Positions 23,001 through 31,385 are shown, counted from the stretch's first letter. The stretch: 48,961 nucleotides of DNA from Longimicrobium sp. (GCA_036389795.1 DASVWD010000041.1:1-48961); one strand, 5' to 3'. Numbers and translations are program-made. Notes: generated by a model from the sequence alone, not told the origin.

Positions 23001-24989
23001 TCAGCTTCTCGTCCAGACGTTGTTGGCGCGGTCGACGTCGGGGAAGTACATCTCGGGGTCGATCTCCACGCGCACCACCGGCGAGGCGCCGGCGGGGAGC
23101 GTCACGGTGGCCGTGCGCGCGCCCGCCAGCCACGTCTCCACCGGCACCTCGCGCCGCTCCGTCCGCCCGTCGGCCCGCGTGACCAGGAGCCGCGCGGGCA
23201 TCGGCGCCAGGCCGCGGTCCTCCACGGTGATGGTGGTGCCCCCCGCGCCGTCGGCCACGCCCTGCACCGCCTGGTCCAGCGCCCAGCGCTCGCCGTACCA
23301 GGTGGACCAGAACCACCCCAGGTCGCGCCCGGCCGCGGTGTTGAAGGCGTTGAAGAAGTCGTACGGCTTGGGGTGGCGGAAGCGCCAGTCGGCCAGGTAC
23401 TTCCGGTAGCCGCGCAGGAAGGTCTCCTCGCCCAGCAGGCCGCGCAGCGCCCACAGCACCGCGGCCGGCTTGGTGTACGTGGCGAAGGTCGACACCCCCG
23501 GAGGGAACTGGAAGTCCGTCCACACCAGCAGCTCGGCGTCGATGCCCCTGCGCGCCAGGTCCAGGTACTGGCGCTGCTCGGCCACGTGCGCGTTCCCCGA
23601 GCCGGGGTAGAAGTCGTTGCGGGCCTCGTTCTCGTTGAAGTCGGTGGTCCCCTCGTCCATCCACCCGTAGCGCGTCTCGTCGACCCCCACGATCATCGGC
23701 ACCCACATGTGCGCCAGCTCGTGCGACGTGACGCTGTACAGCGCGGTGTCGCTCGCCTGGCTGTACGAGCCGATCAGCGTCATCATCGGGTACTCCATCC
23801 CCCCGCCGTTGATCTCCTCGCCCTCCACCGCAGTCATGTGCGGGTACGGGTAGCGCACCCCCGTGAACTCGGAGTGGTGGGTGATGGACTGCTGCCCGTA
23901 GCGCACCGCCTGCGCCCAGCGCGGCGCGTCCTGCCGCCAGAACGCCTGCACCAGCGCGTGGTCGGCGCGCCCGTCGCCGTCGCGGTCGCCCACCGGGGTG
24001 CGTGCGGCGTCCCACAGCGACTGGCGGAACACGCCGAACGCCACGTCGCGCACGCTGTCGGCGCGGAAGGTCCACTGCAGCCGGTCCCCCGGCGCGTCGA
24101 CGGTGGCCTTCCCCACCCCGAAGTCGCCCGCGCCGAGCACGTGCACCACCGAGTCGCTCCGCATGGCGCGGCGCCAGCGCTGGAGCACCGCGGGGGCCAG
24201 CACCTGCTCGGGGTTCACCAGCTGACCCGTCCCCATCACCACCCACCCCTCGGGGGCGTCGACGGTGTACTCGTAGCTCGCGTAGCCCATGTAGAACTCG
24301 GCGGTGCCGCGGAACGGGTCGCGCTGCCACCCCGCCACGTCGTCGTACACGGCCATCTGCGGGTACCAGTACGCCAGGTAGAGGAGGTCGTCGCGGCTGT
24401 ACCCCATGCGCCCGCCGATCCCCTGCCGCGCCAGGCGGAAGCTCCACTCCACCTCGATGCGCACCGTGTCGCCCGGGGGCACCGGCCGCGTGGGGACGAG
24501 CAGCAGGTTGGTCCCGCCCACCGCGTAGCGGGAGCCCTCGGTGGACCCCGTTTGCTGGAGCACCTCCCCGCCGACGGCCACGCGGCCGAGCTGCACGCCG
24601 CCCGTGACCTCGGCCTCCTCGTTGCGCACCGCGCCCGGCGCGTGGTGGTCCTGCCACAGCTTCATCACCAGCACGAACAGGGTGTCGGGCGAGCGGTTGT
24701 GGTAGGTGACGGTCTCGCTCCCGGCGAGCGTGCGGGCCTGGGCGTCGACGCGGGTGGAGATGCGGTAGTGCGCCCACTGCTGCCAGTAGCGCGGGCCCGG
24801 CGCGCCGGTGGTGGAGCGGGTGCCCGCCGCCAGCGCCCGCTGGAAGGTGCCCGGCACCTGCAGCGGGTTGGGCACCGGGCGCGCGGGCGGCCAGGGGGCG
24901 GGCGCGCCCTGCGCGGGCGCGGGCGCGGCGTCGGCGAGCGCCAGGGCCAGGGCCAGGGCGGCCACGAGCACGGGAAGCCAGCGGGTCAT
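23001..24989 (-). CDS. M1 family metallopeptidase, secreted
   Basis: A 662-residue zinc peptidase. A signal peptide covers about residues 1-27 (MTRWLPVLVAALALALALAD). The M1 core has GGGMEYPMM (exopeptidase-type substrate loop), zinc site HELAH (His423, Glu424, His427) and Glu446 in WMDEGTTDF, exactly 18 residues after the second His. A C-terminal beta domain (TTITVEDRGLAPMPARLL onward) ends RANNVWTRS. It is expected to remove N-terminal residues from peptides in the periplasm or outside. The ATG at 24989 has GGAGC upstream; a TTG six bases earlier is possible. The promoter is visible 45 bases upstream. Confidence 0.92.
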   Translation of the reverse strand: MTRWLPVLVAALALALALADAAPAPAQGAPAPWPPARPVPNPLQVPGTFQRALAAGTRSTTGAPGPRYWQQWAHYRISTRVDAQARTLAGSETVTYHNRSPDTLFVLVMKLWQDHHAPGAVRNEEAEVTGGVQLGRVAVGGEVLQQTGSTEGSRYAVGGTNLLLVPTRPVPPGDTVRIEVEWSFRLARQGIGGRMGYSRDDLLYLAYWYPQMAVYDDVAGWQRDPFRGTAEFYMGYASYEYTVDAPEGWVVMGTGQLVNPEQVLAPAVLQRWRRAMRSDSVVHVLGAGDFGVGKATVDAPGDRLQWTFRADSVRDVAFGVFRQSLWDAARTPVGDRDGDGRADHALVQAFWRQDAPRWAQAVRYGQQSITHHSEFTGVRYPYPHMTAVEGEEINGGGMEYPMMTLIGSYSQASDTALYSVTSHELAHMWVPMIVGVDETRYGWMDEGTTDFNENEARNDFYPGSGNAHVAEQRQYLDLARRGIDAELLVWTDFQFPPGVSTFATYTKPAAVLWALRGLLGEETFLRGYRKYLADWRFRHPKPYDFFNAFNTAAGRDLGWFWSTWYGERWALDQAVQGVADGAGGTTITVEDRGLAPMPARLLVTRADGRTERREVPVETWLAGARTATVTLPAGASPVVRVEIDPEMYFPDVDRANNVWTRS

Positions 24990-25034
24990 CGGCAAGCTCC
25001 AGGGGGGACGCGGGGTGGGTGCGGGTGACCGGGA

Positions 25035-25064
25035 AAGCTACGCGGCCCACCGCGCGCGCCGCAA
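25035..25064 (-). promoter_or_regulatory. Promoter of the M1 peptidase gene
   Basis: On the minus strand, TTGCGG, an 18-base spacer and TAGCTT (25040-25035), with a leader of about 40 bases. Confidence 0.5.
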
Positions 25065-25198
25065 GGCGGCGGGACACGGCTGTTTGCGCACCGCCCCGGC
25101 CTTCTCCACGCCGGAGCTGCCCCCCCGGCCCCTGACCGGGAGTGCCACGCTCTCCGGGCACGCGCCCTCCCCTCCGGCACGGGAAGGGAGGGCTCGCG

Positions 25199-25633
25199 TC
25201 ACAAAATGCGGTAGCTGGTGCGGCTGAGCGTGAAGCCGTGCCGGGAGCGGTTGCGGCAGGTCACGCCGGTGCGCTCCACGGTGCAGGTGAACGGGCCCAC
25301 GCTCCAGGTGCTGCCGTAGCTCAGCGTCGGTGCGCCGGGCCCCAGCACGGTGTCGCCGTGGCACACCCAGTAGGCGCGGCCGGTGGCGTTCAGCCCCAGC
25401 GAGTCGCCGTCGTCGAGGTCGCACTCCTCCCCCGCGGAGCCGCCCTCCCAGCTGCGCTGAGACATCGCGATGTCGCAGCGCAGCGTCCAGCCGCCGTCGT
25501 CCTCCACCGCCGCCATGCAGGCGATGTTTCCGCTCGGCGTGCGAAAGGAGTGGGATTGCCCCGCATCCGGTGCGGGGCCCAGCCCGAGGGCAGCGACCAC
25601 GGCGGCGGCGAGCGCGGACAGGCGGATCGGCAT
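25199..25633 (-). CDS. Secreted DUF6636-like protein
   Basis: A 144-residue exported protein. The signal peptide MPIRLSALAAAVVAALGLGP is followed by a mature part with FRTPSGNIACM, LRCDIAMSQRSWEG, YWVCHGDTVLGPG, LSYGSTWSVGPFTCTVERTG and VTCRNRSRHGFTLSR, ending with a Tyr-rich strand. The paired Cys (six in the mature part) and the order of these phrases fit DUF6636, a family without known function. The ATG at 25633 is chosen for the signal peptide; a Met seven residues earlier is possible. It is divergent from the tandem-paralogue genes and upstream of the M1 gene, which has its own promoter. Confidence 0.85.
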   Translation of the reverse strand: MPIRLSALAAAVVAALGLGPAPDAGQSHSFRTPSGNIACMAAVEDDGGWTLRCDIAMSQRSWEGGSAGEECDLDDGDSLGLNATGRAYWVCHGDTVLGPGAPTLSYGSTWSVGPFTCTVERTGVTCRNRSRHGFTLSRTSYRIL

Positions 25634-25766
25634 GGCGGCTTCTCGGTCGTGCATCGTGGGAAGAGGTGGCGCCCGGCATCGGCGCCAGGTGGGTCGATCC
25701 CTGCGTGGAGTGCGGGCCAGCGGCCCAGCGGCACCCTCCGGGGGGCGGCTGGGCGGTGGATCGGAC

Positions 25767-25794
25767 AAGCTACGTGCCTGCCCCCGCGCCGCAA
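25767..25794 (-). promoter_or_regulatory. Promoter of the DUF6636-like gene
   Basis: On the minus strand, TTGCGG (25794-25789), a 16-base spacer and TAGCTT (25772-25767). Confidence 0.45.
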
Positions 25795-25820
25795 GCGAAG
25801 GCGCCACCGCCGCGCCCGGC

Positions 25821-25849
25821 TTGCCCGGGGCCGCGCGGCGGGCTACCAT
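25821..25849 (+). promoter_or_regulatory. Promoter of the tandem secreted paralogues
   Basis: TTGCCC (25821-25826), a 17-base spacer and TACCAT (25844-25849), about 46 bases before the first ATG. Confidence 0.4.
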
Positions 25850-25895
25850 AGCGGGTCCACGCGGCTTTTTCTCCGGCAGGTCGAGAGTCTTCCCC

Positions 25896-26372
25896 ATGCG
25901 CAGGACCCTGCTCTGCGCGGCCATATTGGCGGCCGCGCTCCCGCTCCACGCCGCGCCCGCGCGGGCGCAGGCGCCTCCCACGACCCTGGCGACGCAGCGC
26001 GGCGCGGTCACCGCGCGCCTGGAGGCCGCCACGCAGACCAAGGCCGGCGAGGGGTACCGGGTGGACCGCGCGGTGGACGACGCCACGGTGATCGGCAAGC
26101 TGGGCCGCGCCGGCTCGGTGGTGCTGGAGCTGCGCCTGCGCGAGGGGGTGCAGTACTGGATCCCCGCCGGCTGCGACGGCGGGTGCGACGACCTGGACCT
26201 GCGCGTGCACTCGCCCGAGGGGGAGCTCCTGGACGAGGACGTGGAGGCCGACGCGGTCCCCGTGGTAAGCTTCACCGCGCCGGAGAGCGGGCTCTTCCTG
26301 CTCACGGTGACGATGTCGAGCTGCAAGGCGGAGCTGTGCTACTTCGGCTTCCGCGTGCTGGCCAGGCAGTAG
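25896..26372 (+). CDS. Secreted protein of unknown function, paralogue 1
   Basis: A 158-residue exported protein. The signal peptide (MRRTLLCAAILAAALPLHAA, cleaved near ARAQA) is followed by a helical stretch and a beta-sandwich-like domain. Two Cys pairs are prominent: GCDGGCDDLDLRV and SSCKAELCYFGFRVL. The order of strands (GSVVLELRLREGVQYWIPAG, VPVVSFTAPESGLFLLTVTM) recalls pre-peptidase C-terminal (PPC)-type sandwiches, but this is only a likeness. The Asp-rich loop CDDLDL may bind calcium. The next gene encodes a clear relative 45 bases downstream, so the two form an operon. Confidence 0.85.
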   Translation: MRRTLLCAAILAAALPLHAAPARAQAPPTTLATQRGAVTARLEAATQTKAGEGYRVDRAVDDATVIGKLGRAGSVVLELRLREGVQYWIPAGCDGGCDDLDLRVHSPEGELLDEDVEADAVPVVSFTAPESGLFLLTVTMSSCKAELCYFGFRVLARQ

Positions 26373-26417
26373 CCGGACCTCCGGCCTTTCCCTTCTCCCC
26401 GCATCCCGACGAACTCC

Positions 26418-26885
26418 ATGCGCGCCCCGCTCCTCTTCCTCGCCTCCGCCGCCGCGCTCCTCTCGGCGGCCGCCCCGGTCCGCGCCCAGACGCACCGCGC
26501 CACCGTCCTGCGCCAGCTCGACGCGGTGGCGACGCAGCAGCGCGCCCGCGGCTTCCTCCCGGACGCCCGCGTGCTGAACGGCGGCACGCAGATCGGCCTG
26601 CTCCAGGCCAACGGCCTGGTGATGCTGGAGATCCCGCTCCGGACCGGCGCCCGGTACTTCGTGATGGGCGTCTGCGACAGCGACTGCGAAGACCTGGACC
26701 TGCGCGCGGTGGGGAGCAACGCCCGGACCGCGCTGGCCGAGGACGTGGGCGACGACGACGTCCCCGTCCTGACCTTCACCGCCCGCGAGACGGGACCGCA
26801 CCTGCTCACCGTGTCGATGGCGAAGTGCAAGACGGACCTCTGCTACTTCGGGGTGCGCGTGTTCTCGAGCGGCGGCGGGCGGTAA
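26418..26885 (+). CDS. Secreted protein of unknown function, paralogue 2
   Basis: A 155-residue exported protein (signal peptide MRAPLLFLASAAALLSAAAP, cleaved near VRAQT). It shares the whole plan of paralogue 1: VCDSDCEDLDLRA matches GCDGGCDDLDLRV, VPVLTFTARETGPHLLTVSM matches VPVVSFTAPESGLFLLTVTM, and AKCKTDLCYFGVRVF matches SSCKAELCYFGFRVL. It arose by tandem duplication and has diverged mainly in the N-terminal half. All four Cys and the Asp-rich loop are kept, which argues that both are functional. Its role is unknown. Family A repeats follow immediately. Confidence 0.85.
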   Translation: MRAPLLFLASAAALLSAAAPVRAQTHRATVLRQLDAVATQQRARGFLPDARVLNGGTQIGLLQANGLVMLEIPLRTGARYFVMGVCDSDCEDLDLRAVGSNARTALAEDVGDDDVPVLTFTARETGPHLLTVSMAKCKTDLCYFGVRVFSSGGGR

Positions 26886-26916
26886 AGCGGATACCCGAGA
26901 AAGACAACTGCTTATC

Positions 26917-26987
26917 TCACGCAGAGTCAGCAGAGGAAGCAGAGAACTCACCGCGTGGTGTGGTTTTTCTCTGCTTCCTCTGCGTGA
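26917..26987. repeat. Family A long hairpin repeat, copy 5
   Basis: TCACGCAGAGTCAGCAGAGG and its complement. The left flank AACTGCTTAT is shared with copy 3. Its right edge touches the left end of the MITE-like element. Confidence 0.85.
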
Positions 26988-27150
26988 TACCACGTTTCGG
27001 AGCATCGTTCTGGTTCCAAACAGAACAGCAACAGATTGGAATCACACAGAGAAACAGAGGAACAGAGAAAACCGAAGTCCTCCGTTTCTCTGTTTCTCTG
27101 TGTGAGGCCTTTCAGGACCTATTCCCGAACGATGCTCTGCAAGGTGGTAT
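26987..27150. mobile_element. MITE-like element with 24-bp terminal inverted repeats and a family A core
   Basis: The left end (26987-27010, starting ATACCACGTTTCGG) and right end (27127-27150, finishing GTGGTAT) are inverted repeats that match at 21 of 24 positions. A family A hairpin (27042-27105) fills the core. The element is 164 bases and has no coding frame. The right half, including the terminal repeat, recurs at 91-138. This suggests a non-autonomous transposon; no target duplication could be confirmed by eye, and no transposase is in the window. Confidence 0.5.
27042..27105. repeat. Family A long hairpin repeat, copy 6
   Basis: TCACACAGAGAAACAGAGGA pairs with its complement ending CTCTGTGTGA. 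It forms the core of the 164-base element. Confidence 0.85.
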
Positions 27151-27177
27151 GAGGCCAGGCAGTTGATCGCCGAGCGA

Positions 27178-27213
27178 AAGAAGGGCGCCTCCGCGGTGGA
27201 GGCGCCCTTCGTG
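27178..27213 (-). terminator. Terminator of the amino acid permease gene
   Basis: AAGGGCGCCTCC pairs with GGAGGCGCCCTT across a short loop. On the minus strand it is followed by CTTTCG, just downstream of the stop at 27232. Confidence 0.7.
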
Positions 27214-27231
27214 TCTTCGAGGCGCGTTCTT

Positions 27232-28647
27232 CTACCGATCCCGAAGCGGTTCCCCGGGTCTCCCGCTCACCGCGCGCCAGAGGTAGTAGGCGGGGATGCC
27301 GGCCAGGATCACCCCGAAGCCGATCAGCGTGTCGCGCGCGCTGTTGACCGCCGAGTTGAGCAGCATCGCCACCGAGGCGACCAGGAAGACGGCGGGGACC
27401 ACGGGGTAGCCCCAGGTGCGGTACGGGCGGGGAGCGTCGGGGCGGCTCCGGCGCAGGATGTAGACGGCGCCCACGGCCAGCGCGTAGAACGGCCAGATCC
27501 CCAGGATGAACGCGTCGGCCAGCTGCTGGAAGTTGCGCACCAGCACGTAGCCGATCCCCAGCGCCGCCGCCAGCAGGATGGCCGCGTACGGCGTCTTCCA
27601 GCGCGGGTGCACCGCGGCGATCGGGCGGAAGAAGTTGCCGTCCTCGGCCATCGCGTAGAAGATGCGCGGCCCCGTCATCATCGAGCCGTTGGTGGCGCCG
27701 AAGGTGGAGACCATCACCACCGCGGCCACCACCGACGCGCCCGCCACCCCGAAGATCTTCTGCGCCGCGTCGGAGGCCACCAGCGGCGACCTGGTCATCT
27801 CGGGGATGGTGAGGAGGAAGAGGTACGCCAGGTTCACCGCCAGGTAGATCGCCACGATCGCCAGCACGCCGCCGATGATGGCGCGCGGCATGGTGCGCCC
27901 GGGGTCCTTCACCTCGCCGGCCACGAAGGTGAGGTCGGCCCACCCGTCGTACGCCCACATCACCGACACCAGCGCCAGGCCGAAGCCCACCCAGGAGAGC
28001 GGCGCCAGGTCCATCGGCCCCGCGGCCAGCGCGCCCGCGGAGCCGTCGCCCAGGAGGAAGCCCAGCACGGCGAGCCCCACGATCCCCGCCACCTTGGCCG
28101 CGGTGGAGAGGTTCTGCACCACCGCGCCCCAGGTGACCGAGCGCAGGTTGGCCGCCGCCAGCAGCGCCAGCGTCCCGGCCGCCACCCAGCGCACCCCCGG
28201 CTGCCCGAAGCCGAGGAGCCGGTTGGCGTACTCGGCGAAGATCACGGCGATGGCCCCCAGCGCCGAGGGGCGGATCACCAGCAGCTCCGTCCAGCCGAAG
28301 AGGAAGGCGGGGAGCGGCCCGTACGCCTCGCGCAGGAACACGTAGATGCCGCCCGAGCGCGGGAACATGGCCGCCAGCTCGGCGATGGTGAGCGCGCCCA
28401 CCAGCGCCACCAGCGCGCCCACCAGCCAGATGAGCCCGATGGCGCCCACCGTCCCCACGCGGTCGGCCACGCCGTTGTCGCCCCCCATCACGCGGAAGAT
28501 CCCGCTGCCGATGGTCGACCCCACCAGGACCGCCGCGGCGCTCCACACGCCCAGGCTGCGCGGCAGCCGGTCGGGGACCACGGAAGCCGCGCCGTGGTCG
28601 GCTCTCTCTACGTCGGACGCGGGAGGAGTGGGCGCCTGGGTGTGCAT
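27232..28647 (-). CDS. APC superfamily amino acid permease
   Basis: A 471-residue inner membrane transporter with about 12 helices. The first helix carries VLVGSTIGSGIFRV, the G-S-G-I-F signature of amino acid/polyamine/organocation carriers. AYDGWADLTFVAGEVKDPGR (helix 6 region) is typical of the LAT/YfnA-like branch. The N-terminal 30 residues are soluble. The substrate cannot be told. The ATG at 28647 is the first Met after repeat DNA. A promoter is visible 46 bases upstream and a terminator directly downstream, so the gene is a single-gene unit. A second, distant APC permease lies at 41.8 kb. Confidence 0.92.
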   Translation of the reverse strand: MHTQAPTPPASDVERADHGAASVVPDRLPRSLGVWSAAAVLVGSTIGSGIFRVMGGDNGVADRVGTVGAIGLIWLVGALVALVGALTIAELAAMFPRSGGIYVFLREAYGPLPAFLFGWTELLVIRPSALGAIAVIFAEYANRLLGFGQPGVRWVAAGTLALLAAANLRSVTWGAVVQNLSTAAKVAGIVGLAVLGFLLGDGSAGALAAGPMDLAPLSWVGFGLALVSVMWAYDGWADLTFVAGEVKDPGRTMPRAIIGGVLAIVAIYLAVNLAYLFLLTIPEMTRSPLVASDAAQKIFGVAGASVVAAVVMVSTFGATNGSMMTGPRIFYAMAEDGNFFRPIAAVHPRWKTPYAAILLAAALGIGYVLVRNFQQLADAFILGIWPFYALAVGAVYILRRSRPDAPRPYRTWGYPVVPAVFLVASVAMLLNSAVNSARDTLIGFGVILAGIPAYYLWRAVSGRPGEPLRDR

Positions 28648-28693
28648 GCGGCGGCGGGAGCGGGGGAAGAGCGCTTCTGCGTTGATTCCGACG

Positions 28694-28723
28694 AAGATAG
28701 CCCGACGACGGCGAGACGGACAA
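28694..28723 (-). promoter_or_regulatory. Promoter of the amino acid permease gene
   Basis: On the minus strand, TTGTCC (28723-28718), an 18-base spacer and TATCTT (28699-28694). Confidence 0.45.
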
Positions 28724-28850
28724 GACAACCGCCGGCATCGGACCGCCACGGCCGGCCCCGGCGCGGCCGCGGGCGGCCCCCCCTGGCGCCTGAGGCGCCT
28801 GTCCCCCCCGCTGCGCGGGAGGGACGACAGGGCGCGAAGGATGTGGCACG

Positions 28851-28910
28851 TGAAGCCTCGCGGGGTTTGCGGCTTTCTGCGGTTGTTGCCACGACTTCGG
28901 TCGCCCGGCA
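28851..28910. repeat. Family D repeat, copy 6
   Basis: AAGCCTCGCGGGGTTTGCGG is followed by CTTTCTGCGGTTGTTGCCAC and TTCGGTCGCCCGGC. It is the clearest D unit, with the consensus order hairpin, TTGTTGCC, dyad, CCCGGC. Confidence 0.65.
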
Positions 28911-29033
28911 TCCCCCAACACCCCGGCTGCCCCGGCGAGCGGAACCGCACTGGCGCTCGGCAGTACCAGGCCGCATCATGTAGCGCGAATCGACGCGATA
29001 CCGAGAGAAGGCGTTACCCTTTTCACCTCTCCC

Positions 29034-31226
29034 ATGAGAGTAGCGATGCTCCTCGACACCCGTCCGGCCGCCGCCGGGCTCGTGCTCGCGCTCGCGCTGG
29101 CGGCCGCCCCCGCGGCCGGCCAGCAGCAGCTCACGCCCGAGCGCATCTTCTCCGGCGAGTTCCGCCTCCAGTCGCTCCCCGAGGCGCACTGGATGAACGA
29201 CGGCCAGCGCTTCACCTTCATCGACCCGCAGGGCAACCTGGTGGCCGAGGACGCCGCCAGCGGACGGCGCACCGTGCTGGTCGAGGGCTCGCGCCTGGTC
29301 CCCCCCGGCGCCACGAAGCCGATCGAGATCGAGGCGTACGAGTGGTCGGCCGACGAGCGCAGGCTCCTGATCTACACCGAGAGCCAGCCCGTCTGGCGGC
29401 AGAACACCAAGGGGAAGTACTACGTCTACGACCTGGCCGGCGGGCGGCTCACCCCCGCCTCCACCCGCCCCGGCTGGCAGCAGTTCGCCAAGCTCTCGCC
29501 CGACGCGACGAAGGTCGGCTTCGTGCGCGACAACGACCTCTGGGTCGTCGACCTGGCCAGCGGGCGCGAGACGCGGCTCACCAGCGACGGGAGCGAGACG
29601 GTCATCAACGGCACCTTCGACTGGGTCTACGAGGAGGAGCTGGGGCTGCAGGACGGCTGGCGCTGGAGCCCCGACGGGCAGCGCATCGCCTTCTGGCGCA
29701 TCGACCAGTCGCCCGTGCGGAGCTTCACCTGGCTGAACGACACCGACTCGGCGTACTCGCGCGCGATCGAGCTGCGCTACCCCAAGGCGGGCGCGGCCAA
29801 CCCGAAGGCGCGCATCGGCGTGGTCGGCGCCGGCGGCGGGCAGCCGCGCTGGATCGACACCGGAGCCGACACGCTGTACCTGGCGCGGATGGAGTGGGCC
29901 GAGTCGCCCACGGAGCTGATGATCCAGCGGCTGAACCGCCACCAGGACCGGCTGGACGTGCTGCTGGCCGACGCGGCGACCGGCGCCGTCCGCACGCTCT
30001 TCACCGACACCGACCCGGCCTGGGTGGACGTCGACGACGACCTGCAGTTCATCGAGGACGGCCGCCGCTTCCTCTGGTCCAGCGAGCGCGACGGGTTCAA
30101 CCACCTCTACCTGTACAACCGCGACGGCACGGTGGCGCGCCAGCTCACCCGCGGCCAGTGGGACGTGATGGAGGTGTTCGGGGTGGACGAGCGGGGCGGC
30201 TGGGTCTACTTCACCTCCAGCGAGGAGGGGCCCGAGGAGCGCCAGCTCTACCGCGTGCGGCTGGACGGCACCGGCAAGGAGCGCATCACCCGCGAGCCGG
30301 GGACGCACTCGATCACGCTCAACACCCGCGCGCCGTACTACCTGGACTCGTACTCGCGCGCCGGGGTGCCGCCGGTGATCCGCCTGCACCGCGCGGACGG
30401 CACGCCGGTGCGCACGCTGGTGGAGAACGCGGGGGTGAAGGAGAAGCTCGGCCAGCTGGGGCTCAATGCCCCCGAGTTCTTCCAGTTCAGGACGAGCGAC
30501 GGGGTACAGCTGAACGGCTGGATGATCAAGCCGCCCGGGTTCGACCCGGCGAAGAAGTACCCGGTGCTCCAGTACGTGTACGGCGGCCCCGGCTCGCAGA
30601 CGGTGCTCGACTCCTGGGGCGGGAGCCGCTACCTGTTCCACCAGATGCTGGCGCAGCGCGGCTACGTGGTGGTGAGCGTGGACAACCGCGGCACCGGCGG
30701 GCGCGGGCGCGAGTTCAAGAAGCTCACCTACCTGAACCTGGGCGAGCGCGAGGCGAAGGACCAGATCGAGGCGGCGCGCTGGCTGGCCGCGCAGCCGTTC
30801 GTCGACCCTTCGCGGCTGGGGATCTGGGGGTGGAGCTACGGCGGCTACATGACGGCGCTCACCATGATGACCGAGGGGAGCCCGTTCAAGGCGGGGATCT
30901 CGGTGGCGCCGGTGGCCGACTGGCGGCTCTACGACAGCATCTACACCGAGCGCTTCATGCGCACGCCGCAGGAGAACCCGGGAGGGTACGACCGCAGCAG
31001 CCCGGTGCGCATGGCCCGCAACCTCAGGGGCGAGCTGCTGGTGGTCCACGGCACGGGCGACGACAACGTTCACTTCCAGAACAGCGTGCAGCTGGCCAAC
31101 GCGCTGCAGGACGCGGGGAAGCAGTTCAGCTTCATGCTCTACCCCGACCGCAACCACGGCATCGCCGGCGGCCGCAGCGTGCACCTCTACACGCTGATGA
31201 CCAACTGGATCACGAAGAACCTGTGA
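29034..31226 (+). CDS. Dipeptidyl peptidase IV (S9B family)
   Basis: A 730-residue secreted serine peptidase releasing Xaa-Pro-type dipeptides. A signal peptide (to about residue 33, AAGQQQ) precedes an eight-bladed propeller (to about 480). This includes the DWVYEEELGL motif, whose Glu pair anchors the substrate N-terminus. The C-terminal alpha/beta-hydrolase has Ser601 in GWSYGGY, Asp676 in GTGDDNVH and His708 in DRNHGI, matching the known triad. The ATG at 29034 is used; another Met four codons on would also give the signal peptide. A perfect terminator follows. Confidence 0.95.
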   Translation: MRVAMLLDTRPAAAGLVLALALAAAPAAGQQQLTPERIFSGEFRLQSLPEAHWMNDGQRFTFIDPQGNLVAEDAASGRRTVLVEGSRLVPPGATKPIEIEAYEWSADERRLLIYTESQPVWRQNTKGKYYVYDLAGGRLTPASTRPGWQQFAKLSPDATKVGFVRDNDLWVVDLASGRETRLTSDGSETVINGTFDWVYEEELGLQDGWRWSPDGQRIAFWRIDQSPVRSFTWLNDTDSAYSRAIELRYPKAGAANPKARIGVVGAGGGQPRWIDTGADTLYLARMEWAESPTELMIQRLNRHQDRLDVLLADAATGAVRTLFTDTDPAWVDVDDDLQFIEDGRRFLWSSERDGFNHLYLYNRDGTVARQLTRGQWDVMEVFGVDERGGWVYFTSSEEGPEERQLYRVRLDGTGKERITREPGTHSITLNTRAPYYLDSYSRAGVPPVIRLHRADGTPVRTLVENAGVKEKLGQLGLNAPEFFQFRTSDGVQLNGWMIKPPGFDPAKKYPVLQYVYGGPGSQTVLDSWGGSRYLFHQMLAQRGYVVVSVDNRGTGGRGREFKKLTYLNLGEREAKDQIEAARWLAAQPFVDPSRLGIWGWSYGGYMTALTMMTEGSPFKAGISVAPVADWRLYDSIYTERFMRTPQENPGGYDRSSPVRMARNLRGELLVVHGTGDDNVHFQNSVQLANALQDAGKQFSFMLYPDRNHGIAGGRSVHLYTLMTNWITKNL

Positions 31227-31248
31227 TCCGCGGCTGATGCGCGGCGAC

Positions 31249-31287
31249 GGAAGCCCCGCCCGGCGATCGCTGCCGGGCGGGGCTTCC
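31249..31287 (+). terminator. Terminator of the DPP-IV gene
   Basis: Perfect 16-base arms GGAAGCCCCGCCCGGC (31249-31264) and its complement (31272-31287), then GCTTTCG. Confidence 0.8.
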
Positions 31288-31320
31288 GCTTTCGCACCTC
31301 GCACTTCGCGCCGGGGTCCT

Positions 31321-31385
31321 GGGCGTGTCCCTCCGCTGCGCTCCGGGCCGGGCTGCGCTCCGGGCGCGCATCCCTCACGCGACTC
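31321..31385. repeat. Family C element, short copy 2
   Basis: The start GGGCGTGTCCCTCCGCTGCG and the end GGGCGCGCATCCCTCACGCG are joined directly, lacking the roughly 90-base centre of copies 1 and 3. A partial family E repeat lies just before it and a fragment of family B (GAGGCATGCCTCGACCG) just after. The rest of 31400-31660 shows no feature I can support. Confidence 0.65.
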
